Below are positions 21,931-32,700 of a stretch of 64,000 nucleotides of DNA, piece after piece. A program made the translations under genes and the position numbers. This DNA comes from Agarophyton chilense. Its lineage: Eukaryota > Rhodophyta > Florideophyceae > Gracilariales > Gracilariaceae. Below the pieces are notes generated by a model. That model was not told the DNA's origin, searched no databases, and saw only the letters and a program-made list of their open reading frames with translations. Location: contig JARGXX010000080.1 in the NCBI GenBank assembly GCA_030374765.1, positions 1,302,001 through 1,366,000 of the forward strand, in the 5' to 3' direction. The number at the start of each line of letters is the position of its first letter. The first letter of the stretch is position 1.

Positions 21931-22925
21931 ATGGCTCGTGGCGCACCTCTGACACGCTCTGAACAGCTGGAAATCATGGAATTAGTAGGTCAGGGTATGA
22001 TTACAGCAGATATAGCCCGAAAACTCAAGCGCAGCCCAAAAACAATCAGCAACTTCATCAAAAACCCCGCTACATACGGAACAAAGCGTTCAACCGGCCG
22101 TCCTACGGCACTATCTCCGGCCGATAAGCGTGGAATTAAGCGAGAACTATGCCGTAACACTTCATCTTGCGGGAAAATTGTGAAAAATATAAATTTGCCT
22201 CTATCAAGATCTACAATAGGGCATGAAGTCAACCGTCAAAATTTGTTCAAGTACACAAAAATGAGGAAAACTTTTTTTTTAAAAGATAATCACAAGAAAA
22301 ATCGAGTTGAATGGTGTGCTAAAAAGGCTTATTGGAAAACGGAATGGAATAATGTTATCTTTTCCGACGAAAAAAAGTTTAACCTTGATGGTCCAGATTG
22401 CTATAAATTTTATTGGCATGATCTACGAAAAAAAAGAAGGAATTTGTGATTAGGCATTCAGGAGGCGCATCAGTAATAGTTTGGGCTGGAATCTCTACGA
22501 AAGGAGCAACTGATATGGCTTTTGTTGAAACTACAATGAACTCTGAGAAGTATGCTGAGGTTCTAGAAAACTATCTTTTACCTTTTTCATACTGTATGCA
22601 CAGAGAAGAATTCATTTTTCAGCAAGATAATGCACCTGTGCATAAGTTTAATTCTATGAAACAGTGGTTCAATAGTCTAAATATTTCAGTTATGGAATGG
22701 CCTGCGCGCTCTCCTCACCTCAACCTTATCGAAAGCATTTGGGGAATGTTGGCCCGAATGGTTTATGGGCCAGGAAGGCAATTTGATACAGTTTTTGATC
22801 TGAAAAATTGTATTAAAGATTGCTGGGAAAAGATTGACTGTAATGATATCAATCCTTTTATAGAATCAATGCCAAAGCGTTGTATAAGTGTTATACAGGC
22901 TAGAGGAGCAAAAATAAACTACTGA
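21931..22925 (+). pseudogene. Tc1 transposase (DD34E), two overlapping frames
   Basis: The first frame (21931-22449) starts at an ATG 20 bp inside the left repeat. It has an N-terminal helix-turn-helix (SEQLEIMELVGQGMITADIA) and a second, HTH_Tc3-like, region with GRPTALSPADKR. The first catalytic Asp lies in IFSDEKKF. The second frame runs through 22925 with the second Asp in FQQDNAPVH and the Glu in HLNLIESIWG. Exactly 34 residues separate them, the Tc1 hallmark. Combined length near 330 residues fits the family (about 340). The frames overlap around 22428-22449 beside an A8 run followed by G; the second lies in the -1 frame. Simple loss of one base is the plain reading; ribosomal slippage is an alternative. 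Confidence 0.9.
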
Positions 22926-22954
22926 ACTCGCGTTAGAATAAAAAGGATGCAATA

Positions 22955-23077
22955 AAGGTTATGATTTTGAAACAGTTTTTTTACTTGAAAATATTTTCAC
23001 ACTGATTTTGTTAGTTTTACTGTAGCCAAAACGTCGATTTTTGGAAAATTTGCCCGAGGGATATGATTTTGAAACAG
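22955..23077 (-). repeat. Right terminal double repeat of the Tc1 element
   Basis: Inner copy (22955-22975, reading AAGGTTATGATTTTGAAACAG) and outer copy (23057-23077) are inverted relative to the left pair. The outer copy, GGGATATGATTTTGAAACAG, is the inverse of the left outer motif with one or two changes. Confidence 0.78.
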
Positions 23078-23081
23078 ACTT

Positions 23082-24160
23082 TAGGTTCAAGGGTAGTGCA
23101 TTTCCATGCGCCACAAGTGTGAAAAAAGTTGGACGCCTTGTTGTAGAACAAGGCGGTCCAAAATTTTAAACAATTGGCCTTGATAGCGCCAAGTGTCGAT
23201 ATATCATTTCTCGGGCTAGAATTACTTACAGTAAGGAGCCATGGGAACCCATTCAGGTCCAGTTTAAGAAATGTTCCCTACAGCCAATTGGAGGGCGTAA
23301 CGCGTTCATACACATGTTCATGCACACTGTTAAGAACGGCCCTGACAAGCTGTCACACACGTGTCTCGTTTACCAATCTCGCTCGCACATGAGTTGGTCT
23401 TCTTGGACTGGTTAGTAATCGGCTTGTACTTCATATTCCTATCGGTTGTACCTTGGAAGAAGAATGCCTCTTAAAAATAAAGCGAACCAAACGTCAGGTG
23501 GCATCGCACGAAGCCCTGGCAAAAAGCTAAAGCTACCGAACAGAAACAGAACTCGAGATTTCTCGAAGAGCGACACATTGCGGCGGCGAGCACGACATCG
23601 AGACGTTCGCCAAGCTCTCTCTCTTCTCGCGAGGAACACACACGAGGTGAGCTAGCGCATATTGTGCAGCGCTGGGAGCGCGGACTTAGCGATTTCGACG
23701 CAAGCTGAGATACATTGATTATGCGCTGTTGTGAAAAGTTGTCGAACACAGCACGGTTATTATTGACAGGTATGCGTATTCTTTACAACTTTTCATAGTG
23801 GTGTATCCCAACAGCGTATGACAGAGAGCTTGAGATAGGGAGTCAACAAAGACGACATTTTGTCCACGGGCATGTTCCCAGTGGATTGAATATATTGTTC
23901 CATGTTGAACATAGGAATAGCAGTCAGGCACACGGTAACCTACTGGATATCGTTCAGGAAGGTGTATTTCTGTAGCGGGGCTGGCACATGCACTTGAAGT
24001 CTACTCCAAGCAGCAGAATAGTGCGAAACATGGGGGAGCGTGTGTGGAAGCAAGTGACAGCGTACACGAAAAAGAAGTGAAAAAGCTTCGAACGACGTTA
24101 ACAGGCGAGTTGCAATGATAATAAAGCAAGCGGCAGTAATGTGTAACGAATAAAACGATG
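23082..24160. other. Intergenic stretch, no supported gene
   Basis: This lies between the Tc1 element and the RS-protein gene. A basic 60-codon frame starts at 23464 and runs to a GTGAGC that could be a splice donor at 23646, but no continuation exon is convincing. Nothing else is recognised. Confidence 0.4.
23464..23655 (+). CDS. Possible small basic ORF or first exon, unknown
   Basis: The frame begins MPLKNKANQTSGGIARSPGK and is strongly Lys/Arg-rich for about 60 residues. It runs into a GTGAGC string at 23646 that could be a donor site, with TTGACAG at about 23763-23769 as a possible acceptor. No family is recognised. The tail faintly recalls an H3 N-terminus, but no histone fold follows. 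It may be chance. Confidence 0.15.
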   Translation: MPLKNKANQTSGGIARSPGKKLKLPNRNRTRDFSKSDTLRRRARHRDVRQALSLLARNTHEVS

Positions 24161-24973
24161 CTATTCGTTGCTAGAATCCGAGTAGGTTCCATCCTTAGAT
24201 CTGGATCTTCTTGAGCGGCTCCTACTCCTGGAGCGGCTCCCAGACTTTCTTCCGTTCCGGCTCGAACTGCGTTCCCTGTCACGCCTGTGACGGTGGTGAT
24301 GGTGATGATCATCGTGATGGCGATCACGGTGGTGGTGGTGACGGCGGTGATGACGACTCTTGGCAAGAGTTCTGATGAGAAGCGCCTCGGGATCGGGCCC
24401 CATACGACCAGGATTTGAATAGTAAAGGTTATAGAGCTTGACGTAGACATCATCGGGGTCATCCGGGACAGACTGGGGCGGGAGACCGCGTTTGGCCAAC
24501 AAAAAGCCGGCGAGGAAGGTGTACTTGGCGTACTTGTGGCGACTAGGCTGCTCACTGTCCAAACCGCCGTACTTGCTGGCCTTTTCAAGCAAGTACAGCA
24601 CGTCAGGATCATCGTTCACGGAAGCGTCGTGCGTTGGGAGCACAAGCGCCAGCTCGGACGGAGGAACAATCTCGTTGGCAGGCATGTCAGCCAAATGCGA
24701 AAGCTGCACCATGGGGCGCGCCATATACGACATGGGCGCGTAATACGGCGCCATAGGAGGCGGTGCGTACAGCATCTGTGTAGGCGGATACGCCATGGGC
24801 GCCGGCGCCGGCGCAGCATACGCAGGCGCGTACGGCGCAGGCGCCGGTGCAGGTGCAGGTGCAGGTGCAGGTGCAGGGGCGGCGGCTGGGGGTTGGGCGG
24901 CGTAGGCGGCGTATTGTGCGTAGGACTGCTGTTGTTGGGACTGGCCGTACGGCTCGTTGTACGGGGAGTTTGA

Positions 24974-25013
<40 letters not shown>

Positions 25014-25168
25014 TTGGGGTCGGGGGCGTCGGGGGCGTCAGAGGCGGATGGTGCGGCGACTGCGGGGTCATTGGGCTGCGCGGCGTAGGGCGCGGAGGTT
25101 GTGGGCGGGTAGGGATCGCCTGGCTGCGGGTAATCCTGCACGGCGTACGCGGCGTTGGGCTGCTGCAT
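24161..25168 (-). CDS. Low-complexity protein with His-rich and RS tail, unknown function
   Basis: This is a single frame of about 335 residues. In order it has a Pro/Ala/Tyr-rich N-terminus, a run of 13 Ala (about 53-65), a Gln/Tyr-rich patch (about 76-90) and an Ala-Pro dipeptide array (about 97-125). A more ordinary segment with DDPDVLYLLEKASKYGG and FLAGFLLAKRGLPP lies at about 165-265. A His-rich stretch follows (about 271-293), then an Arg-Ser tail (SRSRSRSRR) near 309-322. The RS tail and His-rich speckle-type stretch are features of nuclear splicing-related proteins, so a nuclear RNA-processing role is a fair guess, not shown. The GC-rich microsatellite codons make this locus prone to length change. 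It is divergent from the SHMT gene, 500 bp apart. Confidence 0.7.
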
Positions 25169-25667
25169 GGCGGCACGGCGAGGAAAGGGGCTAGGGAGGG
25201 AGCAGAGGAGATAGGGATGGGGGCGGTGAAGGAATCGGTGAAGGGGACGGGTACGGCGATAGGGACGAAGAACGAAAAGAGAGAGCGAGCAGATTGGTGA
25301 GCGACGGAAGTTTTATGTGATGAGGCCCGTAGCGGAGAAGGGCGTAAATAACGTTACGCAGCGTTGCACTGAGCGCGCCGCGTGCGATGACCTGGATTAA
25401 GCTGTGACAGTGGCACAGTGCGCCGTGCCACACGTGGGCATGGTGGCACCGCTGGCCTCGTTGGCGGCTCGCCGAATCTCACACGTGGCGCACATGCGCC
25501 GTGCCAGCAGTGGGCTGCTTTTATGAAAGCGGATGTGACACGCAGCGCAACCTCCCCGCACGAAATTACGAAGGGTACCTATCTCCGTCGCCCGCGGCTC
25601 ACCCCTCTCGCAAACATCCCCCCTCTCGCAAACTGCCCCCCTCCCGCAATTACCCCCCACACGCAAC
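25169..25667. promoter_or_regulatory. Divergent promoter region between RS-protein and SHMT genes
   Basis: This 499-bp gap separates two genes that diverge. It contains the 11-mer GCGCCGTGCCA twice (about 25419-25430 and 25497-25507). CACGTG-type boxes lie nearby (CCACACGTGG near 25428 and CACACGTGGCG near 25480), partly in inverted order. A C-rich run with three CCCCTCxCGCAA-like repeats (about 25614-25650) lies just before the SHMT start. No TATA box is evident. Shared regulation is an inference from layout. Confidence 0.45.
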
Positions 25668-27206
25668 ATGTGCACGCCGGCGTTCACCACCCCGCTTCCG
25701 TTCTTGGCGCCCCGCTCGCCTTCACAGTCTCTATGCCCGCTCAAGTTTCCTTCGCCTTCTTCTTCCGCCTCCAATAGCAGAATGCCCCCGAAAATGGTTA
25801 TCTCCCGTCCGAAACCCCTCATCGGACACGTTCCGCTTAACGAACAGGACCCCGAAGTCTATCATCTCGTCGAGCTCGAAAAGTCCCGCCAGTGGCGCGG
25901 CCTCGAGCTCATTGCATCCGAGAACTTCACCTCCACTGCCGTCCTACAGTGTCTCGGTTCCGTCTTCACCAACAAGTACTCGGAGGGCTACCCCGGCGCA
26001 CGTTACTACGGCGGCAATGAATACGTCGATCAGCTCGAACAGTTGTGCAGAACGCGTGCCCTAGCCGCCTTTGGTCTCGACTCGCACCAATGGGCCGTCA
26101 ACGTCCAACCCTACTCCGGATCGCCCGCCAATTTCGCCGTGTACACCGCCTTGCTTAAACCGCACGACCGCATCATGGGGCTCGACTTGCCTAGCGGCGG
26201 CCACCTCACGCACGGTTTCTACACCGCAAAGAAGCGAGTATCGGCCACCAGTATTTATTTTGAAAGTCTTCCGTACGTCGTTGACCCCAACACCGGCCGA
26301 ATTGACTACGACGATCTTGAGCGTCGTGCCACAGCCTTCCGTCCAAAACTCATCATCGCCGGCGGCAGTGCGTACGCTCGCGAATGGGACTACAAACGAT
26401 TTCGTCAAATTGCCGATGAATGCGGAGCTTATCTGCTTGTGGACATGGCCCATATTTCTGGTCTTGTTGCCACGGGAGTGGCCGATAGTCCTTTCGAATA
26501 CGCAGACGTAGTTTCTTCTACCACCCACAAGTCGCTCCGTGGTCCTAGATCGGGAATCATCTTCGTCAGGAAGAATGCTTTGGCCGCGCTTGGTCAAGGC
26601 GTCGACATGGAAGCCGCGATCAATGGTGCTGTATTTCCCAGCTTGCAAGGAGGCCCGCACAATCACCAAATAGCTGCCCTGGCTGTGCAGCTTAAAGAAG
26701 TTGCAACCGATCACTTTCGGGAGTATTCGAAGCAAGTTGTGAGAAATGCCCGCGCCATGGCCGACCAACTCATGAAACACGGATACAAGCTTGTCACGGA
26801 CGGCACCGATAACCATCTTGTGCTCTGGGACCTAAGACCGTCAGGCTTCTCAGGGAGTAAAGCTCAGTTGCTGTTTGATAAGTGTAGCATAACTCTCAAC
26901 AAAAACGCGGTGCACGGCGACAAAAGTGCCCTTAGCCCTGGCGGCGTTCGTATCGGATCCCCTGCTCTCACCAGCAGAGGTTTTACAGAGGATGATTTCC
27001 GCAAGGTGGCCGACTTTCTGCACAGAGGTGTCCAAATTGGTCTCAACATTCAAGAGAAAACCGGCAAGAAACTTGTCGATTACAAGCCAGCACTGGAAGC
27101 CCGTCCAGAATTGGAATCCCTTCGCAAAGATGTCGAGGCATTTGCCTCGTCGTTTGATATTCCCGGCTTTGACGTGGAGGAGATGGAGTATAATCAGCTG
27201 GAATGA
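25668..27206 (+). CDS. SHM: Serine hydroxymethyltransferase
   Basis: This PLP enzyme converts serine and tetrahydrofolate to glycine and 5,10-methylene-tetrahydrofolate, central to one-carbon metabolism and, in plastid organisms, photorespiration. The single 512-codon frame shows family signatures along its length: LIASENFTS near residue 83, [14 protein letters not shown], and the PLP-binding [11 protein letters not shown] with Lys at residue 288. LQGGPHNH and [17 protein letters not shown] follow. The first 38 residues are Pro/Ser-rich and lie before a second Met (25782, MPPKM) where homology begins soon after. The extension could be an organelle targeting peptide, with the inner Met giving a cytosolic form; this is inference. 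No intron is seen. Confidence 0.96.
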   Translation: MCTPAFTTPLPFLAPRSPSQSLCPLKFPSPSSSASNSRMPPKMVISRPKPLIGHVPLNEQDPEVYHLVELEKSRQWRGLELIASENFTSTAVLQCLGSVFTNKYSEGYPGARYYGGNEYVDQLEQLCRTRALAAFGLDSHQWAVNVQPYSGSPANFAVYTALLKPHDRIMGLDLPSGGHLTHGFYTAKKRVSATSIYFESLPYVVDPNTGRIDYDDLERRATAFRPKLIIAGGSAYAREWDYKRFRQIADECGAYLLVDMAHISGLVATGVADSPFEYADVVSSTTHKSLRGPRSGIIFVRKNALAALGQGVDMEAAINGAVFPSLQGGPHNHQIAALAVQLKEVATDHFREYSKQVVRNARAMADQLMKHGYKLVTDGTDNHLVLWDLRPSGFSGSKAQLLFDKCSITLNKNAVHGDKSALSPGGVRIGSPALTSRGFTEDDFRKVADFLHRGVQIGLNIQEKTGKKLVDYKPALEARPELESLRKDVEAFASSFDIPGFDVEEMEYNQLE

Positions 27207-27803
27207 TATGTCAGCGTTTGAGTGGATTTACATATAGACAAGGTAGACCACCACTTCTTCCTTCTCATTTGATTTCTCCAAAACTTTTTAGTGCACTGCC
27301 TGCAATTGATGAGGAACCGCGGAAGACCCGATGATCTGTTTTGCTGGACGGAAATCCTCGAAGTAGATACGTTATGGGTTTATCATCTCGATTCGAGCTA
27401 ACTGAGCCATCGGTCGTTGAAAGAAAAACCAGGAAAGCATGACAAAACTTTCGCGTCACAACCGGAAACGTACAGGTTTTTCAGACCACCATAAATGGTC
27501 GGGAAGATGACGGAACAATAAACTGCGTAGGCGGTATCTATACACGAAGGTAAATTTTACACACGTCAAACAAAAGCGCATGTCCTATTTCTGCCCAAAA
27601 TTGTGCATGCGTGGTTGGCGCAGTTAGCATATATTTCCGGCGCACACTGTAGTCATCTTCCAAGTGTGTAGATGTGTGCTCCATCTTGAGGATGGAATGA
27701 CACGAGCGGGCTTGGCTGTCGTGCTTAACGAAAAGGCAACCAGCCCCACACTCTCGGGAGAACTCAAAAGTTCAAGGCACGTCGACATTGTTCTCTCTGC
27801 AGA
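27207..27803. other. Intergenic region between SHMT and the TMEM62-like gene
   Basis: This is 597 bp with no supported gene. It must contain the SHMT 3' end and the promoter of the next gene; no clear polyadenylation hexamer stands out except an AATAAA at about 27517. Confidence 0.4.
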
Positions 27804-29720
27804 ATGACATCGGCAAATTGCCGCGGTTCTGCCGCCAGGAAGTCTTTTCAAACCGCATTAATACTCAGCGTTCCGTACGCTCTTTATGTTCTAACTCTTG
27901 CGTTTCTAATGGCGATTTACGGCGGTCATCACTACGCCTATCTTCTGTCCAACCCCTTTTGCTCAATACCATCGCCTCCGTACGGTACCAATGCTCCGCG
28001 CCTAATTTTGCACATTTCTGATCTTCATGTCAGTGATGTTTACAAAGGTATGGCCAAACACAGTTTACGCAGCTTCGCCACACAGTCTCTTCCGAAGTGG
28101 GCACCATACAGCTCCGCACTTCTCGTCACGGGGGACCTCGTCAACTCTGCCATAAAGCAACCGTACCCCCTAGGAAAGAAAAGCAAACAGATTCACTCAG
28201 AGTGGGAGTGGCTTCAATCATTCGCTGCTTCTGTGAATGACTCTGTCTTATGGAAATCTGTGCCTGGAAATCATGATTCTTTTGGAGGATACGACCCGTT
28301 GCATTTCGTGAAGGGTTGTACTGGTCCTCTTACTGACACTGCGTCATCTCGCGTGGATGAATATGTAGCAGTGGGAAAACCGCCACTTACAATGTACGGC
28401 ATCGATGCTACACTGCCAAGACCGTTGCATAGACCCCTCAATTTTTTTGGGGATGCTAAAGATTTGAGTGCGCAATTGGACAACAAGCTCAGCAGTTCTA
28501 GTGAAGATGGTGATGTCCTTGTGTACGGTCACTATCCATCGTCGACGATGAAAATGGGCGAACGTGTGCATATGGTAGCGCTCCGAAAGGACTCTTACAA
28601 GTGGAAAAGACCACGGTTCTCCGCTTATTTGTCGGGTCACTTGCACACGCTTTACGGGCTGGCAGAACAGGGCTTGCAGGCTGTGTCTATCTCAGGCACA
28701 TTGGAGCTGCAGTTGCCAGATATGGTGCGGTCTCGAGCGTACAGAGTACTTATCTTCGATTCTGGATACATGTCTTTCAAAGATTTTAGAGTAGGGAAAG
28801 ATGAAGGCCTGGAGCAAGTCGTAGTAATGAACCCGCCAAGAGCAGGGCTTTGTTCAGCTGGAGCTGGTTATGGCGCAAAGCAGTCAACTCACGTGCGTCT
28901 CTTCAGCGCAGGGTTGAATCTTGTAGAAATAGCTGCTCATGTATGGATCAATGGGGAAGATATTGGTCCCATATCAAAACTTCTATGTTCTGATGAAGAA
29001 AGCATGGAGCGTGGGAGTACCACATGCGATCACGTATACGGAGTGCGATGGGATCCGAGTCGGTATGCGAGTGGAACACATCAGCTTTCCATTCGATCCG
29101 GGTCGGAAAATTCCATATCGTTTGCCTTCTCATTAGACGGGTCTCCGGAGAAGAACTGGGCTCCATGGCTAGAACGGGTGGTGGGGACCTTGTTCGGTCT
29201 TTCAAACTTTCCATCAATGGCCAAAGCTCTGATCAGGGTTGCCTTCTTGTTTTGTGTATTCATTAGCGCCAGAGGAGTCTTCAGCCGTAATCTTGTCTCG
29301 CTTGGCTTGGTGCTCTTGTCCTTCTTTCTCTTTCTGGGCCCAATTTTGATTGCTCGCGATCTCATAGATGGAGAACCAGGATGGAGCTTTATTGGGATCC
29401 ATTATATGTACATGCCTACTGGGATATATCCTGCCGGAATTGACCCCTCCTACCTACTTGCGAGTGCAGTTGTGTGGCGCTCGCTACTACCGTTTTGCTT
29501 TCTTAATGCTTTAGCGCATCGCGGTCGGATTAAGACCTTTTGCCGAAAGACCTTTCTTGGCTTCTTACTTCTGTATAACTATGGCAGTCTTTCTTGGAGC
29601 TTGAATATTTGGGGCGCTCATGGGTTTCTTGAATGTATTATAAGTCCATCATGTCTTCCGCTAACCGTAGGATGTATATTAACCACAAGGAAAGCATTGA
29701 GACGGACAGCCTGTGAATGA
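27804..29720 (+). CDS. TMEM62-like membrane metallophosphoesterase
   Basis: This 638-residue protein has a calcineurin-type phosphoesterase domain between membrane segments. An N-terminal hydrophobic helix lies at about residues 16-40. The metal-binding motifs follow in order: ISDLHVSD near 71-78, TGDLVN near 109, PGNHDSFGG near 154, GHYPSS near 242 and GHLHTL near 277. A beta-rich segment to about 460 precedes about five hydrophobic helices (about 470-638, e.g. LGLVLLSFFLFLGPILI). This layout matches the TMEM62 family and related plant proteins, whose substrate is not settled. The gene converges on the RAD5-type gene with 13 bp between the two stops, so their 3' ends must overlap or be very short. 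Confidence 0.88.
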   Translation: MTSANCRGSAARKSFQTALILSVPYALYVLTLAFLMAIYGGHHYAYLLSNPFCSIPSPPYGTNAPRLILHISDLHVSDVYKGMAKHSLRSFATQSLPKWAPYSSALLVTGDLVNSAIKQPYPLGKKSKQIHSEWEWLQSFAASVNDSVLWKSVPGNHDSFGGYDPLHFVKGCTGPLTDTASSRVDEYVAVGKPPLTMYGIDATLPRPLHRPLNFFGDAKDLSAQLDNKLSSSSEDGDVLVYGHYPSSTMKMGERVHMVALRKDSYKWKRPRFSAYLSGHLHTLYGLAEQGLQAVSISGTLELQLPDMVRSRAYRVLIFDSGYMSFKDFRVGKDEGLEQVVVMNPPRAGLCSAGAGYGAKQSTHVRLFSAGLNLVEIAAHVWINGEDIGPISKLLCSDEESMERGSTTCDHVYGVRWDPSRYASGTHQLSIRSGSENSISFAFSLDGSPEKNWAPWLERVVGTLFGLSNFPSMAKALIRVAFLFCVFISARGVFSRNLVSLGLVLLSFFLFLGPILIARDLIDGEPGWSFIGIHYMYMPTGIYPAGIDPSYLLASAVVWRSLLPFCFLNALAHRGRIKTFCRKTFLGFLLLYNYGSLSWSLNIWGAHGFLECIISPSCLPLTVGCILTTRKALRRTACE

Positions 29721-29733
29721 GTTTGGATAACGA

Positions 29734-32700
29734 CTATGAAGTAGAGAACAAAAGCTTCAACTCTGATAGCCTGACTTTCTTTCTGTCCTCATCAGTTGCG
29801 ACTTCAAGAGCACCGTCAGCTAAATTCTGTTTCCGAGATTGCACTTTCAGTAGTTGCTCCTCCACCGAGTCTTTGATAATGTATCTTTTCACTGTAACAT
29901 CCCTGGTCTGTCCATGTCGATGAATGCGGTCTTGAGCTTGCGCATCCACTTGTGGATTCCAATGAATGTCGAGCAATATAGCAAACGAGGCGGTCACCAG
30001 ATTTAGGCCTACACCTCCTGCTCGAAGGGATACAAGTAGAATGTTAGAAGAGTCCTTTGACAGTTCGTTCTCGTTCTCAAACCTTTCGAGAATCAGGGCG
30101 CGCTGTGCTTGAGGAACCGAACCATCGATTCGTAACCAATGAAAGTTTTCCCGGTCGAGCGCGGTTCCCACTAAATCCAGCATACTGGTGAACTGCGAAA
30201 AGATGACGGTTTTCCCAACACCCTTACCCTTACTTTCGTCTCTTAGAGTTTGTCGTATTCTGACGTCTTTCAGTAGTTCATCAATCTTTGCACTCGAACG
30301 CCATTTTTTGCTCAAGTCAACAGAGAATCTGTTCTTCCGTGGTAGTGTGACAACACTCTCGCGAGATATCGGGATTCGGCAAACTGGGCACTTATTCGCT
30401 CTCTTGAGAGACTCCGTCATGCACATCCGGCAGGCTGGGTGGCCGCATTCCTTTGGGGCAACGGGATCATCAATGACATCAAGACAAAGCGGGCATTGGG
30501 ATGTTTTCCCCATTTCCCCAGATTGTGCATCTTTGAAAACCTTCTCTACGTACTCCGCTGAAGACCCAGCGTCCATGAATTGTTTGAAGAGTTTGTCCCG
30601 GTCTTTCATGACAACCGAATCCTTGCTTGGAGCCGCAGCAAAAACAAGGTAAGGATGATCACAAGCCTGTCGGAGCCGCAGCAACAGCTCCAGAACAGAG
30701 GCATAGTTATTCATCACCTTGTCTTCAGCAAGATAGGTATCGAACTGGAGCTTTGATCTTTGGTGAATAGCAGAGTAAAAGTCCCTCTCTTGAGAGGAGG
30801 GTGTAAGTTCTACAAGGGTAACAGTTTTCTTCGTTAGTTGAACAATAGACTGACCCCGCGAATCTTTCGTGGTTTTCTTTCGACGTAGCGTAACCGAGGA
30901 GATGATATCGCGAATTAAAGACATTGCTGTTCTCTGATGCTCTATTTTGCTGGACTCCAGGTTCGATACAATCAAACGATTCCAAAACGCCCAGGACGAC
31001 CATGGTTTCAAATCCAGGAAGTGGAGCAGACTGAAAACATCGTTAACGTGATTGTGAATCACCGTCCCCGTTACGCACCAACGTCTTTCAGCCTTGATTT
31101 TGTAAGAAGCCTTTGCCCATTTGGTGACTCGACTCTTGATAGTATGTGCCTCGTCCAGTATAATCCGACGCCACTGAAGTTGGAAAAGAGGTCCATCTCG
31201 CGGACAAATATTTTCTCCAATAGAGGTGTCCTCCGAACACTCCGCAGCCAGCGTTCCATAGGATGTCACGACGACATCAGCACCAAGAAGCGAAATAGAG
31301 CGAGCGTCGCCGCGGCCTTGACCGTAATGTGTTGTCACGCGAAGAAAGTTAGGAATGACATGCAGGTCAAGTTGATTCATCCACTGTGTAACTAACGATG
31401 TTGGGCATACGATCAACGTTCCTCCACATGAAGCCTTCTTTACGGCGGTTGCCATCAGCTTTGATATCGCGGACGGGGCCTGTCCCACCTTCTTGCGACG
31501 CTTTCTTCTTGGCTGGGATGCACGCTCTTTCATATCCATCCAATCGTCGTCGCTGCTAGCAAAATTCTTAGATTCCTCTTCGTCCTTCTCTGATGGATCG
31601 CCTATGCATTCCATTTCGGACCCTTTTGTAAGACCATCTATGCCTGGTTCAGAGTTTTCCGAATTCTCTCGACGTGTTCGCTTCGCTTGCATCGCCCGAG
31701 AACGCAAGCTAGCTCGTCGAGGACTCCTGAGTTTACTGTCATTGTTAATTATGCACTCTCTGTTCAATTTCGTCGACATATGCGTATCTCCCTCGCGAAA
31801 AGGTCTTTGAGCGACCTCTTCCGTAGGCTTGAGCGCCTTAATGTGATCATCTTCGTGAAGCATCTCCACCTCCATCCCGCTGCTTGGTTCGTAGATTGGA
31901 CTCACTGTCCTTTTGTCTTGCGGAACTAGAGAGCTGCGTTCACTCCTACCCAAAGAACCCTCAACGGCTCCCGTGCTCAGGGCATTGTTTTCTTTCTGGT
32001 GCACAACCTTTGATTCGCTCATTTGTTCCTCTATATCGTGAAGAATGCATGCAATACATTGGACGGTTTTCCCAAGCCCCATTTCATCCGCCAAGATGCC
32101 ACCATAAGGTCCTCCATTAATTTCGATAGGAGAATCCAGAGAGAGACAACCCGTGGTAGTGTTCATGTAAAACACGCCTCCATCGGGAAAGGCGCATTTT
32201 CTCCACAACGGATTTATGAGATCTGGTGCCGAATTGCGAACAGACCTTCCGTGCTTCTCTTGAGCTGTCATCCACAATACTCCAATTCGCTGATACTCCC
32301 TTAGCGTGCAGGATAAGCTCCTCGGCGGCTTATACTTGGAGGCCTCTTGCTCGCTGATTTTCTCAACGGTTTTGTAGTAGGACTCTACAGCTCCCTCGTC
32401 AACTGCTCCTGGATCTTCCGCGTTCAAGGACTTATCCACAATGACACGATCTGCAGGTGCTATTTCGGCTCCCGATTTCTGACAAAGCTTCAAGGCTGAA
32501 ATCATGCTTACAACATTGACTCGCTTCGCATCAATACCTTCACCATCACCGTCCAAGCCAGCTTCTACAACATCCTTATTGCCTTCGAATGCCTCTTTTT
32601 TTATGAATACAGAAACTTCCAAATCGACATCCGTGAACATTCGGATCTCGGGAGGGGCCCAAAGGACTTTGGCAAAGCCAAGAATGAATCCTGACTGCAG

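Larger units (their letters stand above)
21783..23081 (+). mobile_element. Tc1-type DNA transposon with double (IR/DR) ends
   Basis: The element of about 1.3 kb begins CAGTGCGTTTCAAAAACAT after a TA and ends with the near-inverse ATGATTTTGAAACAGACT before TTA. Each end carries two copies of the same roughly 20-bp motif in direct order, about 100 bp apart. On the left they lie at about 21788-21808 (outer) and 21891-21910 (inner), and on the right at about 22955-22975 (inner) and 23057-23077 (outer). This is the IR/DR layout known from Sleeping Beauty-like Tc1 elements. It encloses a transposase of the DD34E class. The exact outer base is uncertain by one or two positions because the right end has drifted. 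Confidence 0.85.

Noticed and set aside
23464-23645. H3-like N-terminal tail (QTSGGIARSPGKK)
   Set aside because: Only a faint likeness to an H3 tail; no histone-fold sequence follows in any frame or plausible exon.
24536-25194. Long Arg- and Pro-rich frames opposite and out of phase to the RS-protein gene
   Set aside because: They are shadows of GC-rich repeat codons; composition is extreme and no start context or domain exists.
26061-26816. 251-codon frame opposite to SHMT
   Set aside because: Antisense shadow of a well-conserved gene.
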